Part shown: one piece after another, positions 13,248-15,590 of the stretch
Layout: each line of letters opens with the position of its first letter
How positions within the stretch are numbered: position 1 is the first letter of the stretch
From: Proteobacteria bacterium UBA964
Lineage (GTDB): Bacteria; Pseudomonadota; Gammaproteobacteria; Steroidobacterales; Steroidobacteraceae
Direction: 5' to 3'
Length of the DNA stretch: 15,590 nt
NCBI GenBank assembly: GCA_002292945.1
Contig: DBCG01000032.1
Location: 535 to 16,124, forward strand
Made by a program: the position numbers and the translations under genes
The notes under the pieces: generated by a model
Seen by the model: only the letters and a program-made list of their open reading frames with translations
Database searches by the model: none
What the model was told of the DNA's origin: nothing

Positions 13248-14225
13248 ATGAGACCGCACCGCGTCATCGTCGATTGTGATCCGGGTGTCGACGATGCCGT
13301 GATGCTGTCGCTCGCGTTCGCCGCGCGTGATGCGCTCGATATCGCAGGCATCACCACCGTCGCCGGCAATGTCGGCGCGGCGCTGACGACGCGCAACGCC
13401 TGCCTCATCCGCGACATCGCTTCACGGCCGGAGATCCCGGTGTTCGCCGGATGCGTCCGGCCGCTGCGGCGCGCTTCGGTGGAAGCAGGGCATTTTCACG
13501 GCGAATCCGGGCTCGGCAGCTTGCCGATCGCTGCACCGCGCAGTGCCGCCGAGTCGTCGCATGCGGTCGATTTCATCGTCAGCACGCTGCTCGACGCCGA
13601 ACCTGCATCGGTCACGCTGGTGGCGACCGGACCACTCACGAACCTCGCCGTCGCGCTCGGACGCGAACCGGAGATCCGGCGCGGCCTGCGCGAGATCGCG
13701 CTCATGGGCGGTGCGCGCAACGAGGGCGGCAACATCACGGCGTCCGCCGAGTACAACATCTACGCCGACCCGGATGCCGCCGCAGCGGTCTTCGGCAGCG
13801 GCTGCACCGTGGTCGCCTTCGGGCTCGATGCGACGCATCAGGTGCGGGCGACGCCCGAGCGCGTCGCGGCGATCCGCGCGATCGGCTCACCCCCGGCGCT
13901 CGCCGTCGCCGAGCTGCTCGCGTTCTCCAATGCGCTGCCCGCGAACGGCCCGTCCGCGCAGGGCTCGCCGCTGCACGACCCCTGCCCCATCGCGTGGTTG
14001 CTGCGTCCGGAGCTGTTCCGCTTGCAGCCCTGTCATGTAGATGTGGAGACCGGTTCGCCGCTGACGCTCGGTCACACGGCGGTCGAATTCCGGGCCGTCG
14101 CAGGACGGCCGCAGAATGTGCTGTGGGCGACCGGTGCGGATGGCGCCGGCGTGTTCAGGCTGCTCGGCGAGACGCTCGCCGCGGACGCCGCGCGCGCGGC
14201 CTCAGCCGCCCATCGTGCGCTGTGA
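13248..14225 (+). CDS. Inosine-uridine-type nucleoside hydrolase
   Basis: A 325-residue protein of the inosine/uridine-preferring nucleoside hydrolase family, which cleaves the N-glycosidic bond of ribonucleosides to base and ribose in salvage. The N-terminal calcium- and ribose-binding motif DCDPGVDDA spans Asp9 to Ala17. VATGPLTN (125-132) supplies the calcium-site threonine. ALMGGARNEGGN (about 149-160) and EYNIYADPDAA follow. The late LHDPCPIAW gives His243 and Asp244, equivalent to the active-site His and the last calcium ligand. Length and motif order are normal, so it should be active; base preference (purine or pyrimidine) is unclear. No Shine-Dalgarno is visible before the ATG; GATAGA at 13234-13239 could be a -10, giving an almost leaderless mRNA. 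Its last 24 nt overlap the 3' end of the convergent ATPase gene. Confidence 0.94.
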   Translation: MRPHRVIVDCDPGVDDAVMLSLAFAARDALDIAGITTVAGNVGAALTTRNACLIRDIASRPEIPVFAGCVRPLRRASVEAGHFHGESGLGSLPIAAPRSAAESSHAVDFIVSTLLDAEPASVTLVATGPLTNLAVALGREPEIRRGLREIALMGGARNEGGNITASAEYNIYADPDAAAAVFGSGCTVVAFGLDATHQVRATPERVAAIRAIGSPPALAVAELLAFSNALPANGPSAQGSPLHDPCPIAWLLRPELFRLQPCHVDVETGSPLTLGHTAVEFRAVAGRPQNVLWATGADGAGVFRLLGETLAADAARAASAAHRAL

Positions 14226-15116
14226 CCAGGCCCACCAGACGCTGACAGCGACCAGCAGCACGGTCGCAGCCGTCGCCACCCACGGCCATACGCGGCTGCC
14301 GTCGGCCTCGCCGGCGACCTCAGCGGCTGCCGCGCGCAGCAAACCCGACGATACCTCGTGCCGGTCGCGTGCGAACGCGCCGAGCAGCGCCCGATCGGCG
14401 ATGACGTTCACGAGGCGCGGCAGCCCACCGCTGCGCCGATGCAGCTCCCGCAAGGCTGCAGGCGTGAAGATCTCGCGGGTGGCGCCTGCGACGCGCAGAC
14501 GGTGCCGTACGTAGGCAGCCGTCTCCTCGCGCGACAGGGGCTCGAGGTGGTGCCGTCCGGTGATGCGCTGCGCCACTTGGCGCAGATCCTCGCGCGCCAA
14601 CAGCTCCCGAAGCTCCGGCTGCCCGATCAGGATCACCTGCAGCAGCTTGCGGGTCGAGGTCTCGAGGTTGGTGAGCAGACGGACCTGCTCGAGCACATCG
14701 CGCTCGAGAAGATGCGCCTCATCGATGATGACCGCCACACGCCGACCGGCGGCATGGGCGGCCAACAGGTGCGCGCTCAGCGCATCCACCAAGGCCTTGA
14801 CGCTGCCGCTGGCGGATCCGGGCATCGAAATGCCGAGCTCCTCGCACAAGGTCAGCAGGAACTCCGGCACCGTCACTCGCGGATTCAGGACCAAAGCGAT
14901 CTCGACGCCGGAGGGTTCCCGTGCCAACAGCGAACGCACCAAGGTGGTCTTGCCGGTACCGACTTCGCCGGTGAGCTGGATGAAACCGCCCGCCTCGCTC
15001 ACGCCATAGACGAGATGGGCCAACGCCTCTGCATGGCGGCTGCTCGCGAACAGGTAGCGCGGATCGGGCGTGATGGTGAAGGGCGGCTCGGCGAGACCGA
15101 AGAATGCTTGGTACAT
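14202..15116 (-). CDS. ExeA/DamX-like AAA ATPase with C-terminal membrane segment
   Basis: A 304-residue AAA protein of the ExeA (GspA) type. It starts MYQAFFGLAEPPFTITPDP, the usual ExeA opening. Walker A is GEVGTGKT (50-57), Walker B is VAVIIDEAH (127-135), and IGQPELR (164-170) followed by RITGRHHLEPLSREE is typical of the family. One hydrophobic segment near the C-terminus (about 277-297, WPWVATAATVLLVAV) should anchor it in the inner membrane with the ATPase in the cytoplasm. Relatives use a peptidoglycan-binding partner or domain for type II secretion assembly (ExeA/ExeB) or for septum function (DamX). Full ExeA proteins carry a periplasmic peptidoglycan-binding domain after the TM; here the chain ends 7 residues after it. 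A SPOR-domain gene 36 nt upstream may supply that function. Only a weak GGCGGT precedes the ATG. Confidence 0.9.
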   Translation of the reverse strand: MYQAFFGLAEPPFTITPDPRYLFASSRHAEALAHLVYGVSEAGGFIQLTGEVGTGKTTLVRSLLAREPSGVEIALVLNPRVTVPEFLLTLCEELGISMPGSASGSVKALVDALSAHLLAAHAAGRRVAVIIDEAHLLERDVLEQVRLLTNLETSTRKLLQVILIGQPELRELLAREDLRQVAQRITGRHHLEPLSREETAAYVRHRLRVAGATREIFTPAALRELHRRSGGLPRLVNVIADRALLGAFARDRHEVSSGLLRAAAAEVAGEADGSRVWPWVATAATVLLVAVSVWWAWSQRTMGG

Positions 15117-15152
15117 GCCGACCGCCGTCCGCTCAGCCGTCGCGGCGCGGGG

Positions 15153-15590
15153 TCATCGCGTCGGCGGCGCGTAGACGCAGGGCTGCTGCGCGGCAGCGAG
15201 GACTCGGCAGATCTCGCGGGCCTGCACCTGGCTCGCGACGCCCGACTGCAGGCGCCACATGGTGCGGCCGTCCACCGGGTCGGTCGGAGTGATGGAGGGC
15301 ACGAGCCCCAGCAACTCCCGGTGACGCGCCCGGGCCTGCGACCATTCGGCAAGGGCTTGCTCACGGGTCGAGAAGGCGCCGAGCTGGATGCGGTGCGAGA
15401 CCGCCGGCGGAAGGCTCGCTGTGGCAGCGGGCGTCGCCTGAGGCGGTGACGTGGCGGGCGGTGACGCGGCAGGCGGTGGCGCGGCAGGCGGTGGCGCGGC
15501 GGGCGGTGACGCGGCAGGCGCGTCGAAGAGCGGATCGTCGCCCCCGTCGGGTGCCTGCGGCGGCCGCAAGTCCTCGACGGCGGGCGGCAT
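15153..15590 (-). CDS. SPOR-domain protein, 5' end at or beyond the window edge
   Basis: The visible 145 codons encode a proline/alanine-rich linker (about 1-62) and a C-terminal SPOR domain (about 64-141: HRIQLGAFSTREQALAEW, MWRLQSGVASQVQAREIC, then CVYAPP at the end). SPOR domains bind denuded septal peptidoglycan. An in-frame ATG falls exactly on the last bases of the window, so it cannot be decided whether this is the start or an internal Met. No membrane segment is visible in this part; an upstream TM would be expected for a septal protein. It precedes the ExeA-like ATPase by 36 nt on the same strand, suggesting a joint role resembling a split DamX. The linker is encoded by a 15-bp tandem repeat. 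Confidence 0.85.
   Translation of the reverse strand: MPPAVEDLRPPQAPDGGDDPLFDAPAASPPAAPPPAAPPPAASPPATSPPQATPAATASLPPAVSHRIQLGAFSTREQALAEWSQARARHRELLGLVPSITPTDPVDGRTMWRLQSGVASQVQAREICRVLAAAQQPCVYAPPTR
15441..15515. repeat. Five tandem 15-bp repeats in the SPOR-protein linker
   Basis: Five consecutive copies of a unit close to aGGCGGTGACGCGGC, with one to three substitutions between copies (15441, 15456, 15471, 15486, 15501), and a 5-nt remnant after. On the minus strand each unit encodes a five-residue Pro/Ala/Ser block (such as ASPPA or APPPA), so copy-number change keeps the frame and only changes linker length. Confidence 0.85.

Noticed and set aside
4875..14201. A defence island or prophage as the explanation of the accessory block.
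   Set aside because: Apart from one toxin-antitoxin pair there are no nucleases, helicases, integrases, phage structural genes, att repeats or CRISPR repeats; the other genes are metabolic or transport genes.

Overview
The window is GC-rich chromosomal DNA with dense genes, short gaps and several 4-nt start/stop overlaps. The glutamate synthase pair, the ExeA-type ATPase with a SPOR-domain protein, a lysine-rich H1-like mini-protein and an MHS-type transporter together suggest a gammaproteobacterium, possibly a Xanthomonadales/Nevskiales/Steroidobacter-like lineage. That placement is inferred from gene content; the window holds no rRNA or other phylogenetic marker. I saw no tRNA, rRNA, CRISPR array, insertion sequence or phage gene.

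Layout. (1) 1-4874, minus: gltB (complete) and the start of gltD, the NADPH-dependent glutamate synthase operon, with a candidate promoter near 4904-4932. (2) 4941-5689, plus: a type II toxin-antitoxin pair (ribbon-helix-helix antitoxin, PIN/VapC-type toxin) behind a strong palindromic operator; the toxin lacks one of the usual catalytic acidic residues. (3) 5735-6370, plus: a SAM-dependent methyltransferase. (4) 6376-9734: a probable pteridine locus. A sepiapterin-reductase-like SDR and a second SDR form a minus-strand operon. Only 25 bp away, a PTPS/QueD-family protein and an exported serine hydrolase form a plus-strand operon. The PTPS-like protein keeps its three zinc histidines but has no catalytic cysteine and carries a glutamate nearby. 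(5) 9955-12981, plus: a small unknown protein, an MHS-family proton symporter with a large periplasmic insertion, and a putatively Tat-exported aldo/keto reductase. (6) 13024-13225, minus: a self-contained unit for a 30-residue, half-lysine protein with its own promoter, Shine-Dalgarno site and terminator hairpin. (7) 13248-14225, plus: a nucleoside hydrolase whose end overlaps the next, convergent gene. (8) 14202-15590, minus: an ExeA/DamX-like AAA ATPase and, upstream of it, a SPOR-domain protein cut by the window edge.

How it fits together. In many gammaproteobacteria the order aroK-aroB-(DamX/SPOR/AAA protein)-gltB-gltD is conserved. Here the SPOR and AAA genes and gltBD lie on the same strand in that order but are separated by about 9.3 kb of accessory genes, so the middle of the window looks like an insertion hotspot in a core synteny block. 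The most interesting part is the divergent pteridine locus: a Chlorobium-type sepiapterin reductase, a second reductase and an atypical PTPS suggest synthesis of a tetrahydrobiopterin-like or otherwise modified pterin.
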